Shown here: piece by piece, positions 27,444-36,168 of the stretch
Position numbering within the stretch: the stretch's first letter is position 1
How the letters are laid out: every line of letters begins with the position of its first letter
NCBI GenBank assembly: GCA_019359515.1
Contig: JAHHHC010000023.1
Span: forward strand, 1 to 64,000
Reading direction: 5' to 3'
From: Desmonostoc vinosum HA7617-LM4
GTDB lineage: Bacteria > Cyanobacteriota > Cyanobacteriia > Cyanobacteriales > Nostocaceae
DNA: 64,000 bases
Notes under the pieces: generated by a model
What the model was told of the DNA's origin: nothing
Databases searched by the model: none
What the model saw: only the letters and a program-made list of their open reading frames with translations
Program-made: the position numbers and the translations under genes

Positions 27444-27600
27444 TCAATGACAAATGACAATTCCCAATCCCCCGTGGGCTGAGCGAAGTCGTACCCTACG
27501 GGAAGCAAGCTACGCGGAGCGTCTCCGACAGGAGAAGCCCATTCCCCATTCCCTACTCCCTACTCCCTACTCCCCATTTAAAAACTAAGGAACTTAGCCA
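27444..27600. repeat. Composite repeat block between glycosyltransferase and SAF-domain genes
   Basis: In order: TGACAAATGACA repeat, STRR tract, GCTGAGCGAAGTC core (27479-27491), an inverted copy of the 20331 repeat (27487-27538) and a second STRR tract (CCCTACT units, to about 27580). No gene. Confidence 0.8.
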
Positions 27601-28914
27601 ATGATAATTATCGATCGCGCCCTCCAAAATCGTGCCGCAGCAGGTAATCCCATTAAAGTCGGGATGATTGGTGCTGGCTTTATGGGTAAAGGCATTGCCA
27701 ATCAAATTGTCAACTCTGTCCCAGGTATGGAGTTGGTTGCCATCTCTAACCGTCAAGTTGATGCAGCTAAACAAGCCTATATAGAAGCAGGTATCGAGGA
27801 TATTCAAGTTATTGATAGTGTTAGCGAATTAGAAGATGCGATCGCCGCAGGCAAATATGCAGTTACAGATGATGCTAAATTACTCTGTCGTGCTGAAGGA
27901 ATCGACGCACTCATCGAAGTTACTGGCGCAGTCGAATTTGGCGCTCAGATTATTATGGAAGCGATCGCCCATCGCAAACATGTAATTATGATGAATGCCG
28001 AACTCGATGGTACTATCGGCTCCATCCTGAAAGTATATGCCGACAAAGCAGGCGTCATCCTCAGCGCCTGTGATGGCGATCAGCCAGGCGTGCAAATGAA
28101 TCTTTACCGTTTTGTCAAAAGTATTGGTCTAATTCCGCTATTGTGCGGTAACATTAAAGGACTTCAAGACCCCTATCGTAATCCCACGACTCAAGAAGCA
28201 TTTGCCAAGCGTTGGGGTCAGAAAGCCCATATGGTGACAAGCTTTGCCGATGGCACAAAAATCTCCTTCGAGCAGGCGATCGTTGCTAATGCCACAGGGA
28301 TGAAAGTCGCTAGACGGGGCATGTTGGGATACGGCTTTACCGGCCATATCGACGACCTAACACACATGTACGATGTTGAGCAACTCAAGCAACTCGGCGG
28401 CATCGTAGATTATGTAGTCGGAGCCAAACCCGGCCCTGGTATATATGTCTTCGCCACTCACGATGACCCCAAACAACGCCACTACCTCAACTTGTACAAA
28501 TTAGGTGAGGGCCCCCTATACAGCTTCTACACCCCCTATCACCTGTGTCATTTTGAAGTACCACTCTCTGTAGCGCGTGCTGTCTTGTTCCAAGATGCTG
28601 TGATGTCTCCAATCGCAGGCCCCATCGTCGATGTCATCACCACCGCCAAAATCGACCTGAAAGCCGGAGAAACCCTAGATGGCATCGGCTACTACATGAC
28701 CTACGGACAGTGTGAAAACTCCCTCATCGTCCAAGAGCAAAAACTTCTACCAATCGGTTTAGCCGAAGGATGTCGTCTCAAACGAGATATTTCCCAAGAC
28801 CAAGTTCTAACTTACGACGATGTAGAGTTACCTGAAGGTAGACTCTGCGACCAATTACGAGCTGAGCAAAACGCTTACTTCGCCTCTGAGAAAGTCTTAG
28901 CAGCAGTTGGATAG
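27601..28914 (+). CDS. NAD(P)-dependent oxidoreductase with C-terminal SAF domain (homoserine-dehydrogenase-like)
   Basis: 437 residues. Rossmann motif VGMIGAGFMGKGIANQIV near residue 20; a central catalytic part (EVTGAVEFGAQIIMEAIAHR, DGDQPGVQMNLYRF) as in homoserine-dehydrogenase-like enzymes; and a C-terminal SAF-like end (GLAEGCRLKRDISQDQVLTY). Such proteins occur in sugar-metabolism and surface-glycan loci and may process sugar or sugar-acid intermediates. The reaction is not known to me. Starts at ATG after AACTAAGGAACT. Confidence 0.8.
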   Translation: MIIIDRALQNRAAAGNPIKVGMIGAGFMGKGIANQIVNSVPGMELVAISNRQVDAAKQAYIEAGIEDIQVIDSVSELEDAIAAGKYAVTDDAKLLCRAEGIDALIEVTGAVEFGAQIIMEAIAHRKHVIMMNAELDGTIGSILKVYADKAGVILSACDGDQPGVQMNLYRFVKSIGLIPLLCGNIKGLQDPYRNPTTQEAFAKRWGQKAHMVTSFADGTKISFEQAIVANATGMKVARRGMLGYGFTGHIDDLTHMYDVEQLKQLGGIVDYVVGAKPGPGIYVFATHDDPKQRHYLNLYKLGEGPLYSFYTPYHLCHFEVPLSVARAVLFQDAVMSPIAGPIVDVITTAKIDLKAGETLDGIGYYMTYGQCENSLIVQEQKLLPIGLAEGCRLKRDISQDQVLTYDDVELPEGRLCDQLRAEQNAYFASEKVLAAVG

Positions 28915-28940
28915 CTGGCTTTAAATGAGTAAGTATTTTT

Positions 28941-29046
28941 TACTCACGCAGAGGCGCGGAGGCGCAGAGAGTAAAAAGAGGGGGATAAATTTGAAATTTT
29001 TCCCCTATTTCTGTTCATCTCCTCCGCGTCTCTGCGCCTCTGTGTG
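28941..29046. repeat. Inverted repeat pair of the CACGCAGAGGCGC family
   Basis: Left arm CACGCAGAGGCGCGGAGGCG (28944 on) and right arm CCGCGTCTCTGCGCCTCTGTGTG (29023-29046) are imperfect inverted copies around a 60-base centre. A large hairpin would sit between the SAF-domain gene and the next glycosyltransferase gene. Confidence 0.7.
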
Positions 29047-29108
29047 AAACATCATACCCATATAGTTGTGCCGTCAACTAACTTTATCAAAACTCATAGG
29101 TAAAACTT

Positions 29109-30209
29109 ATGAAAATTGCTCTAGTTCATGATTACTTAACCCAGCGCGGAGGGGCGGAGCGCGTATTTGAACTACTTTGTCAGCGCTATCCAGAGGCAGA
29201 TGTTTTCACATCTTTATACGATCCACAAAAAACTATAGATCTAGGCGATCGCTTAGTCAAAACGACCTTCCTACAAAAAATTCCTGGCGCTGCTAAATAC
29301 TTTAGATTAATCGCTCCCCTATACTTTCCCGCTTTTCGTGCCTTGAATCTCCAAGACTATGATCTGATTATCAGCAGTAGCACGAGCTTTGCTAAGGCAG
29401 TACAAAAACGCCCAAATGCCTACCACATCTGCTTTTGTCATAACGTTACCCGCTTCTTGTGGGATACAACAACTTATTTACGCGAATACGGAGACTATCG
29501 CTACTTTGCACCGCTGATCGAAAAAGTTTTTCAGGTGATGAGAAATATAGACCTCACTTACGCCCAAGAGCCTGACCTATATATCGCCAATTCCAGCGTT
29601 GTTGCTCGCCGGATTGAAAATATTTATGGCAAACAGGCGATCATTGTTAACTATCCAATTAATACAAATAACTTTATTTTTTCAGATATCAAAGATGAAT
29701 ACTATTTAGCTTCTGCTCGCATGATCAGTTATAAGCGCCTTGATATAATAGTTGAAGCTTTTAATTGGCTGGGATGGCGGTTATTAATATCAGGTGATGG
29801 CCCAGAGCAAGAACGGTTAAAATCCAAAGCATTAAATAACATCGAGTTCCTCGGACATGTTAGCGACAGAACGCGTAAAGACTTGTTTGCCAAAGCCAAG
29901 TCTATTATTGTTGCAGCCTTAGAAGACTATGGTTTAGTTCCAGTAGAGGCTAATGCTAGTGGAACACCAGTTATTGCTTATGGAGCTGGTGGAGTATTAG
30001 ATACTCAAATACCAGGAAAAACAGGAGTCTTTTTTAAAAGACAAACACCCGAATCTCTACAAACTGCGTTACTAGAAGCCGGCGAAATCACTTGGGATTA
30101 CGAGAAAATTCGTAATCATGCAGTGAAAAATTTTTCAGAAAATGCTTTTTTTAGTAAAGTTGAGCAAATTATTGACCAAACATGGATGATGCATCAATCA
30201 TTCATTTGA
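29109..30209 (+). CDS. Glycosyltransferase, family 4
   Basis: 366 residues of GT-B fold. N-terminal KIALVHDYLTQRGGAERVFE (the acceptor-side glycine loop), then ARMISYKRLDIIVEAF and SGDGPEQERLK in the donor half, and ALEDYGLVPVEANASGTPVI, the E-x7-E donor motif. ATG start. It lies 34 bases before the Wzc-like gene, as a likely operon partner in polymer assembly. Confidence 0.92.
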   Translation: MKIALVHDYLTQRGGAERVFELLCQRYPEADVFTSLYDPQKTIDLGDRLVKTTFLQKIPGAAKYFRLIAPLYFPAFRALNLQDYDLIISSSTSFAKAVQKRPNAYHICFCHNVTRFLWDTTTYLREYGDYRYFAPLIEKVFQVMRNIDLTYAQEPDLYIANSSVVARRIENIYGKQAIIVNYPINTNNFIFSDIKDEYYLASARMISYKRLDIIVEAFNWLGWRLLISGDGPEQERLKSKALNNIEFLGHVSDRTRKDLFAKAKSIIVAALEDYGLVPVEANASGTPVIAYGAGGVLDTQIPGKTGVFFKRQTPESLQTALLEAGEITWDYEKIRNHAVKNFSENAFFSKVEQIIDQTWMMHQSFI

Positions 30210-30243
30210 TTTAATTTATTAGCTGAAGTGAAGGATAATAAAC

Positions 30244-32472
30244 GTGGTTCAAACTAGTCTAAATTCTCATATAACTACATTGTCTGAAACAGAGCCAGGT
30301 TATGGACAATTTTTTACAGTATTTGTCCGCAGATTTCCTTGGTTTTTACTAGTATTTCTTAGTTCTATTACTATCGCTGGTGTGGTGACATCGAGGACAA
30401 AGCCCACATACAAAAGTTCGATGCAATTGTTAGTAGAACCTAACTATCAAGGTAAAACAGAAGGGACTGGCGTAGAAAATCAGTTTACAGACTCAAATGT
30501 TGTTATAGATACTGCAACTCAGCTAAACTTGATGCAAAGTTCTGGACTGATCAAGAAAGCAGTTGATAAACTTAAGCCTACCTATCCAGACATAACCGTA
30601 GCTGATATAAAAAACTCTTTAGTCTTAGCTCAAATTAGAAGTAAAGAAGATAATGTCGCTACTAAAATCTTTCAAGTTGAATATACTGACCTAGATCCAG
30701 AGAAGACACAAAAAGTTCTCACTGCAATTCGGCAAGTTTATGTGGAATATAACAAACAACAGCAAAGCTCGCGTTTACAAAAAGGTTTGCAAATTATTAG
30801 AGAACAATTAAACAAAGCTAGTGATGAAGTAAACGCGGCTGAGGTCAACTTACAACGGTTCCGCCGCAACCAAAATTTAATCGACCCAGAATCACAAGCT
30901 AAAGCGCTTGAGGTAGCCTTAAACAATGTTCAGCAAGAGCGACAAACAACTCGCGCCCAATATGGAGAGGCTTTAGCACGACAAAAATCTCTAGAAGAAC
31001 AACTTAACCGTTCCCCACAAAATGCTCTAGTTTCTTCCCGGCTGAGTCAATCTACCCGATACCAAGGCTTGCTCAACGAAATCCAAAAAACCGAACTGGC
31101 CCTAGCACAGGAACGCTTGCGCTTTACGGATGAAACTCCGAGTGTGCAAAAGCTCAAAGAACAACTCCAAAGTCAGAAGGAATTACTGCAACAGGAAGTA
31201 GGCAGGACTTTAGGTGGTAAGTCTCCTGGTAATGTCAGTGCTAGAGAAACTCTCCTCGAACAAGGGCAACTCGGTGAAATCGACCTCAATCTCGCTGGTC
31301 AGTTGGTAGAGACACAAACAACGATAGTGGCTTTGACTGCCCGCGATCAAACTTTGGCCAAGAAAGAGAATGATCTGCGCTTTGAAATCAAACGCTTTCC
31401 GCCTCTTTTGGCTTACTACAATCGTATCCAACCACAACTACAATTCAGCCGTGAACGGTTGGAGCAGCTGTTAAGGGCAGAGCAGCAATTGCGTCAAGAA
31501 CTCGCCAAGGGTGGATTCAATTGGGAAGTTGTAGAAGATCCCCAGAAAGGCCAACTCTTGGGGCCCAATCTCCAGCAAAATCTCTTGTTAGGTGCTGTGG
31601 TGGGGTTAATGTTAGGAGGGATTGCCGCCTTTGTCCGCGAAGCATCTGATGATGCTGTTCATACGACTGCTGAGTTAGAAAAACAGTCTGCTCTGCCGTT
31701 GTTGGGTACAACTCCCAAGTTACCCCCTGCTAAACCCAGAGAATCAATTATTAAGTTGCCTTTTGGTAAACCAGAAGTGCTAGCTCCTTGGACAATTCAG
31801 GTATTGCAATCTCCTCCGCGTTGGGAATCTCTGGATCTGATTTACAAAAATATTGAACTATTTAATACTGTTGCTAGCTTAAAGTCTGTGATGATTACCT
31901 CGGCTTTACCCGATGAAGGTAAGTCAGCTTTGGCATTGGGTTTGGCAATGAGTGCGGCTCGTTTACACAAACGGGTACTACTAATTGATGCTAATCTCCG
32001 CGCTCCTAGTCTGCACGATCAACTCAATCTTCCCAACGAACAAGGACTTTCAAGTTTACTAGCTAGTGATGTTGCCTTGCCCAGTCAAATTAGTATTCCC
32101 TATTCAGGTTCAGCCTACATCGATATTTTGACCGCTGGGCCCATACCTACTGACCCGGCTCATCTGTTGAGTTCCCCTCGGATGATGCAATTGATGGCAG
32201 CATTTGAAGAGAACTATGATTTGGTACTCATTGATGCCCCTCCAGTTCTCGGTTTGGTGGATGCGATGATCGCAGCATCATCTTGTCGTAGCGTGGTCAT
32301 GGTAGCAAGCATTGGCACTGTAACGCGAACCCAGCTAGCTCAAGCTACAGGCATGTTGAGCAAGTTAAACCTGATTGGTGTTGTAGCGAATGGGGTATCA
32401 AACTCTAATAGTACATACGTCCCTTATATCAAACAGCAACGATTAGCTCTGCAACAAGCTGTAGAAAAATAG
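30244..32472 (+). CDS. Wzc/GumC-like polysaccharide co-polymerase with tyrosine-kinase (CpsD-type) domain
   Basis: 742 residues. A Wzz domain with first membrane helix (PWFLLVFLSSITIAGVV, about 35-52), a long coiled-coil periplasmic part (about 170-390), second helix (LLLGAVVGLMLGGIAAFV, about 445-462) and a BY-kinase domain: Walker A SALPDEGKSALALGLA (about 550), Walker A' VLLIDANLRAP, Walker B DLVLIDAPPVLGL. Such proteins set chain length and couple polymerase to export. The C-terminus ends in STYVPYIKQQR with only two Tyr, not the Tyr cluster of E. coli Wzc. GTG start. A perfect-stem terminator follows. Confidence 0.92.
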   Translation: MVQTSLNSHITTLSETEPGYGQFFTVFVRRFPWFLLVFLSSITIAGVVTSRTKPTYKSSMQLLVEPNYQGKTEGTGVENQFTDSNVVIDTATQLNLMQSSGLIKKAVDKLKPTYPDITVADIKNSLVLAQIRSKEDNVATKIFQVEYTDLDPEKTQKVLTAIRQVYVEYNKQQQSSRLQKGLQIIREQLNKASDEVNAAEVNLQRFRRNQNLIDPESQAKALEVALNNVQQERQTTRAQYGEALARQKSLEEQLNRSPQNALVSSRLSQSTRYQGLLNEIQKTELALAQERLRFTDETPSVQKLKEQLQSQKELLQQEVGRTLGGKSPGNVSARETLLEQGQLGEIDLNLAGQLVETQTTIVALTARDQTLAKKENDLRFEIKRFPPLLAYYNRIQPQLQFSRERLEQLLRAEQQLRQELAKGGFNWEVVEDPQKGQLLGPNLQQNLLLGAVVGLMLGGIAAFVREASDDAVHTTAELEKQSALPLLGTTPKLPPAKPRESIIKLPFGKPEVLAPWTIQVLQSPPRWESLDLIYKNIELFNTVASLKSVMITSALPDEGKSALALGLAMSAARLHKRVLLIDANLRAPSLHDQLNLPNEQGLSSLLASDVALPSQISIPYSGSAYIDILTAGPIPTDPAHLLSSPRMMQLMAAFEENYDLVLIDAPPVLGLVDAMIAASSCRSVVMVASIGTVTRTQLAQATGMLSKLNLIGVVANGVSNSNSTYVPYIKQQRLALQQAVEK

Positions 32473-32508
32473 CAATATTTTTCACTTCTAACTTTTGAGG
32501 ATGTATAT

Positions 32509-32553
32509 TATTTGCGATCGCATTTTTTCGGGTGCGATCGCAAATACGTTTTT
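32509..32553 (+). terminator. Intrinsic terminator built from two HIP1 sites
   Basis: A perfect 14-bp stem TATTTGCGATCGCA / TGCGATCGCAAATA with a 10-base loop is followed by CGTTTTTG. Both arms contain a GCGATCGC octamer (HIP1). It lies 37 bases after the Wzc-like stop and would end that transcript before hepC. Confidence 0.7.
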
Positions 32554-32563
32554 GAGCAGATTT

Positions 32564-32687
32564 AATTACGAATTACGAATTACGTTAGCGCAGCGTAAAG
32601 CCTGCGGCATAGCTTCGCTTAGAGCGAGTCCTTGATAGCGAAGCGTTAGCGACGCAGGAGCGTCGCGTCATTACGAATTACGAATTA
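32564..32687. repeat. AATTACG element (copy 2, long form)
   Basis: AATTACGAATTACGAATTACG on the left and CATTACGAATTACGAATTA on the right flank an 80-base GC-rich core rich in GCTTCGCTTAGAGCG and TAGCGACGCAGGAGCG. It is the longest of the three copies. Confidence 0.75.
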
Positions 32688-33268
32688 TTTAATCCCTAGA
32701 ATTTAACTTTTTAGCATCAGTAAAAATTAAGTAAATTCATCATAGCTTTATAATTTACGGCAAACATTAATGTCTACTTAAAGAATAAATAAAGAATCTA
32801 TTTGAGTAGATAGTGATTTCCACAGAGTCTTATATTCTAGAGATTAAAGCCCCTGACAAAAAGCTATAAGACAAAAGTGAAGTGAATTTGTTTTATTAAA
32901 TTTATCGAAACAATCAACAGATAAGCACAATTAAACGTAGGTACTAAGTAGTTAGGTGAGGTTTCTCTTCACTTTGCCACAATCTATAAGCTACCAAATG
33001 AAATTCCAAATTTTCTAGTTTGCCTGCCAAGGACGTTTGTTGCTACTTATCTACTTTGCTTCTCGCTGGTTTACCCATCTTCACACCAACGAAACTGCGG
33101 TAGCGCAGCCACACTCTTAGCTCCTTTAGTTAATAAAAGTATAAAACACGGAGCTGATTAGTTTACTTGCTCTGAAGCCAGTAAAAAGAGCATACTTTTG
33201 CACGCGATTATCCAAAGCTTGTTGTAACAAAACAAGATTCAAATTTGAGTTTTTGACATCAATAGTCT
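32688..33268 (+). promoter_or_regulatory. Long upstream region of hepC
   Basis: About 580 AT-rich bases without a gene. In Anabaena hep genes are induced during heterocyst formation, so control sites for hepC are expected here. I did not find a convincing NtcA site (GTA-N8-TAC) and do not mark one. Confidence 0.35.
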
Positions 33269-34069
33269 TTGATAATACAGCAATTCACTACTGCACGAAT
33301 CCCAAGACATATGACGACCTCAGTAATCTCCACTCTAGAGAATTTTTATAATTTTACCCAGCAACATCAAAATCACCGCTCTCCAAACTCCACACTCCAG
33401 TGGCGGAGGGGTCAGTTGTTGGTAAAACCCCCTGGACAAGTAAAACAGCCATATCTACCTTCATTAGATAGCGAACAGTCGCTAGTAGAGTGTTTAAAAC
33501 ATTCTCCAGTCAATTTAGTCAGCATAGACCCAGAACTAGGCGAGGCTTTGCTACGGTTTTGGGCAGATGCATGTGAACAAGCTAATAAACCAATATTTTT
33601 GCGTTTACCCTCTGGAAAAAAACTATCAAACCGAAATACTCAACCCTTGAGATTGTTACAGCGAATGGTTGATTGGATTGCGGCTTTAGTTTTGTTGCTA
33701 TTAGTTAGTCCTGTAATGTTGGTATTACTTGCATTGATGCGGATTTATTCACCAGGTTCACTTTTTAGCCGTGAGTGGCATATCGGAGAAAGAGGTAAAT
33801 TTTTTCGAGCAATCAAGTTTTGCCCGACTACAAGCAACAAAATCCTCTCTTTAAAAGATTGGATGCATAAATATGGTCTAGACAATCTACCCCAGTTATT
33901 GAATGTGCTGCGGGGTGAAATGAGTTTGTTCGGATCTCGTTATTGGACTTTAGCAGATGCTGTAAAACTGAGTTCACAAAAACAACTCAACAAGCTACCA
34001 GAAATTAAGGCTTCATGGGAGCTAGAAACACAGTCTCAGCTATTGCATTTAGATAGTCGAGCATTGTAG
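33269..34069 (+). CDS. hepC: HepC homologue: sugar-transferase-like protein of heterocyst envelope polysaccharide synthesis
   Basis: 266 residues. Variable N-terminus (1-125), then a polyprenyl-phosphate glycosyl-1-phosphate transferase-like part: LLQRMVDWIAALVLLLLVSP with one membrane-associated helix, RIYSPGSLFSREWHIGERGKFF, FRAIKFC and GLDNLPQLLNVLRGEMSLFG. The catalytic Asp-Glu pair of PglC/WbaP (LDELPQ) is Asp205-Asn206 here, GPRP is GSRY and the usual RPG..GW segment after it is missing, so enzyme activity is uncertain. The call rests on its place directly before hepA, as in the Anabaena PCC 7120 HEP island. Start: ATG 33269; a second ATG at 33311 is possible. Confidence 0.8.
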   Translation: MIIQQFTTARIPRHMTTSVISTLENFYNFTQQHQNHRSPNSTLQWRRGQLLVKPPGQVKQPYLPSLDSEQSLVECLKHSPVNLVSIDPELGEALLRFWADACEQANKPIFLRLPSGKKLSNRNTQPLRLLQRMVDWIAALVLLLLVSPVMLVLLALMRIYSPGSLFSREWHIGERGKFFRAIKFCPTTSNKILSLKDWMHKYGLDNLPQLLNVLRGEMSLFGSRYWTLADAVKLSSQKQLNKLPEIKASWELETQSQLLHLDSRAL

Positions 34070-34150
34070 CTAAATAACTAGTCCTCTGTAACAGAAGGGC
34101 TTGAAACCAGAAATTACGAATTCTTTGGTTATTAATTTTGACGAGTTGCT

Positions 34151-34183
34151 AGATCCCCGACTTTTTGAAAAAGTTTGGGATCT
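34151..34183. repeat. Palindromic repeat in the hepC-hepA gap
   Basis: AGATCCCCGACTTTTTG and AAAAAGTTTGGGATCT form a stem of about 14 bp with two mismatches. It shares the CCGACTT.TTGAAAAAGT core with 7676-7708. It lies 67 bases before the hepA ATG, in its leader or promoter. No T-run follows. Confidence 0.6.
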
Positions 34184-34249
34184 AACCTCCGCTAACCATT
34201 TAGATACACTATATTGCTTACTCTGCTTAAGTTTTGTTGAAAAATATTC

Positions 34250-36100
34250 ATGTATTTCCAATTCTCCCAAACAATCTACAATTTACTGAAAAATACTCGC
34301 TTTTGGCAAGATAACTATTTTTTTTTGCGAGAGTTCAAGTATTTTCGTAAAGTTGCTATTCTGGCTTTAGTTTTTTCCTTTTTAGCAGCTACTTTTGAAG
34401 GCTTTAGCATTGGATTTTTACTTTCATTTTTGCAAAGTTTAACTACTCCTGATGCTAAGCCAATTCAGATAGGAGTTGATTGGTTTGACACATGGATTTT
34501 GGCGGCTAATACATCAGCGATCAATAGACTATATCGAATATCGATACTAATTTTATTAAGTACTTGGATGCGAGCTGGCTTTAATTACTTGTCGCATGTA
34601 TATACAGAAATAGTTCAACTAAATTTAGCCGATCGCCTGCGGAAGCAAATTTTTGAACAATTGCAGCAATTACCCATTGGCTACTTTGCTAAAACTCGTT
34701 CTGGTGAGTTGATTAATACTATTACAACGGAAATTGAAAGAATAAAACAGTGGTTTAGCGGTTCAGCATTTTTAATAACTAGAATCATGACCGCTACTGT
34801 CTATTTTATTTCCATGTTTTTGCTATCATGGCAACTTTCAGTCATTTCTTTCTTATTATTTACACTCGTGGGTGTAGGATTATCAACGCTAAATAAACGA
34901 GCTAGAGAAACGAGCTTTAGCACTTCAATTGCTAATGGTAACTTTACCTCAACGGCAATAGAGTTTATCAATGGAATTCGCACAGTCCAGTCATTTGCTA
35001 CCCAAGATTTTGAGCGGCAGCGTTTTTATAGCGCTAGTGATAAAGTAGTCACAACTTCAACCAAAGTTGTATTAATTTGGGCACTTGTCAGACCTTTAGC
35101 TGAAGCGATCGCTAGTACTATTCTAGTGGGATTGATTATCTTTGCATTTACTATTTTCGTTGTGAATGGGACACTACAAGTTGCTTCTTTATTAACATTT
35201 TTCTTTGTGATGTTTCGAGTTGTCCCCATCGTTCAAGATATCAATGGAACTAGAGCGCACTTAAGTACACTACAAGGAGCAACCGATAATATTAAAGATT
35301 TGGTGAGAACTGATAATAAAAATTACTTGCAAAATGGTCAACTGAAATTTACAGGCTTAAAGCATTCAATTGATCTGGTATCTGTAGATTTTGGCTATGA
35401 TCGCAACAATTTAGTTCTCAACAATATCACCCTGAGCATTCAAAAAGGCAAAACAACAGCTTTAATCGGGGCGACTGGTGCCGGCAAAAGTACATTGATT
35501 GATCTAATTCCGCGATTTTACGATCCTACAGCAGGTCATGTATTAATTGATGGAGTTGATGCGCGACAATTTGAAATCAATTCGTTACGCCGTAAAATCG
35601 CTGTTGTCAGTCAAGACACATTTATTTTCAACACTTCTGTTTGGAATAACATTGCTTATGGTATACCCCAAGCCAAAGAAGCAGAAATTCGAGAAGCAGC
35701 TCGACTAGCAAATGCACTAGAATTTATTGAAGATATGCCAGAAGGCTTTAACACAAAACTAGGAGATCGAGGCGTGAGGTTATCTGGAGGACAGCGCCAG
35801 CGGATTGCGATCGCTCGTGCTTTACTACGTAACCCAGAAATCCTCATTTTGGACGAAGCCACAAGTGCGCTAGATTCTATTACAGAAAGATTGATTCAAG
35901 AGTCTTTAGAAAAGCTATCTGTAGGACGAACAGTAATTGCGATCGCTCATCGCCTATCCACAATTGTCAGAGCTGACAAGGTAGTTGTACTAAAACAAGG
36001 GCGTATTGTAGAGCAAGGAAGCTATCAGGAATTGCTGAACCAGCAAGGTGAGCTTTGGAAATATCATCAAATGCAAAATGAACTTGGTCAAGTAGGCTAA
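34250..36100 (+). CDS. hepA: HepA homologue: ABC exporter for heterocyst envelope polysaccharide
   Basis: 616 residues: an N-terminal six-helix membrane domain (about 25-330) fused to an ATPase domain. Walker A GATGAGKST (about 407-415), Q-loop VSQDTFIF, signature LSGGQRQR (about 509), Walker B ILILDEATSALD and switch IAHRLST are all intact, so it is a full half-transporter that would dimerise. hepA is needed for the polysaccharide layer of heterocysts in Anabaena; it presumably moves a lipid-linked or polymeric glycan to the outside. The identification is by family plus synteny (hepC before, glycosyltransferases after). An ATG in a 180-base gap after hepC. Confidence 0.9.
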   Translation: MYFQFSQTIYNLLKNTRFWQDNYFFLREFKYFRKVAILALVFSFLAATFEGFSIGFLLSFLQSLTTPDAKPIQIGVDWFDTWILAANTSAINRLYRISILILLSTWMRAGFNYLSHVYTEIVQLNLADRLRKQIFEQLQQLPIGYFAKTRSGELINTITTEIERIKQWFSGSAFLITRIMTATVYFISMFLLSWQLSVISFLLFTLVGVGLSTLNKRARETSFSTSIANGNFTSTAIEFINGIRTVQSFATQDFERQRFYSASDKVVTTSTKVVLIWALVRPLAEAIASTILVGLIIFAFTIFVVNGTLQVASLLTFFFVMFRVVPIVQDINGTRAHLSTLQGATDNIKDLVRTDNKNYLQNGQLKFTGLKHSIDLVSVDFGYDRNNLVLNNITLSIQKGKTTALIGATGAGKSTLIDLIPRFYDPTAGHVLIDGVDARQFEINSLRRKIAVVSQDTFIFNTSVWNNIAYGIPQAKEAEIREAARLANALEFIEDMPEGFNTKLGDRGVRLSGGQRQRIAIARALLRNPEILILDEATSALDSITERLIQESLEKLSVGRTVIAIAHRLSTIVRADKVVVLKQGRIVEQGSYQELLNQQGELWKYHQMQNELGQVG

Positions 36101-36168
36101 ACTATCAAATCCTTGCCTACACAAATAATTTCATCAATCAAATCAGATTCCTATATAAGGATAAATTA

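Noticed and set aside
32688-33268. NtcA-type operator (GTA-N8-TAC) upstream of hepC
   Set aside because: Expected from biology, but no match with correct spacing and a fitting -10 element was found by eye.
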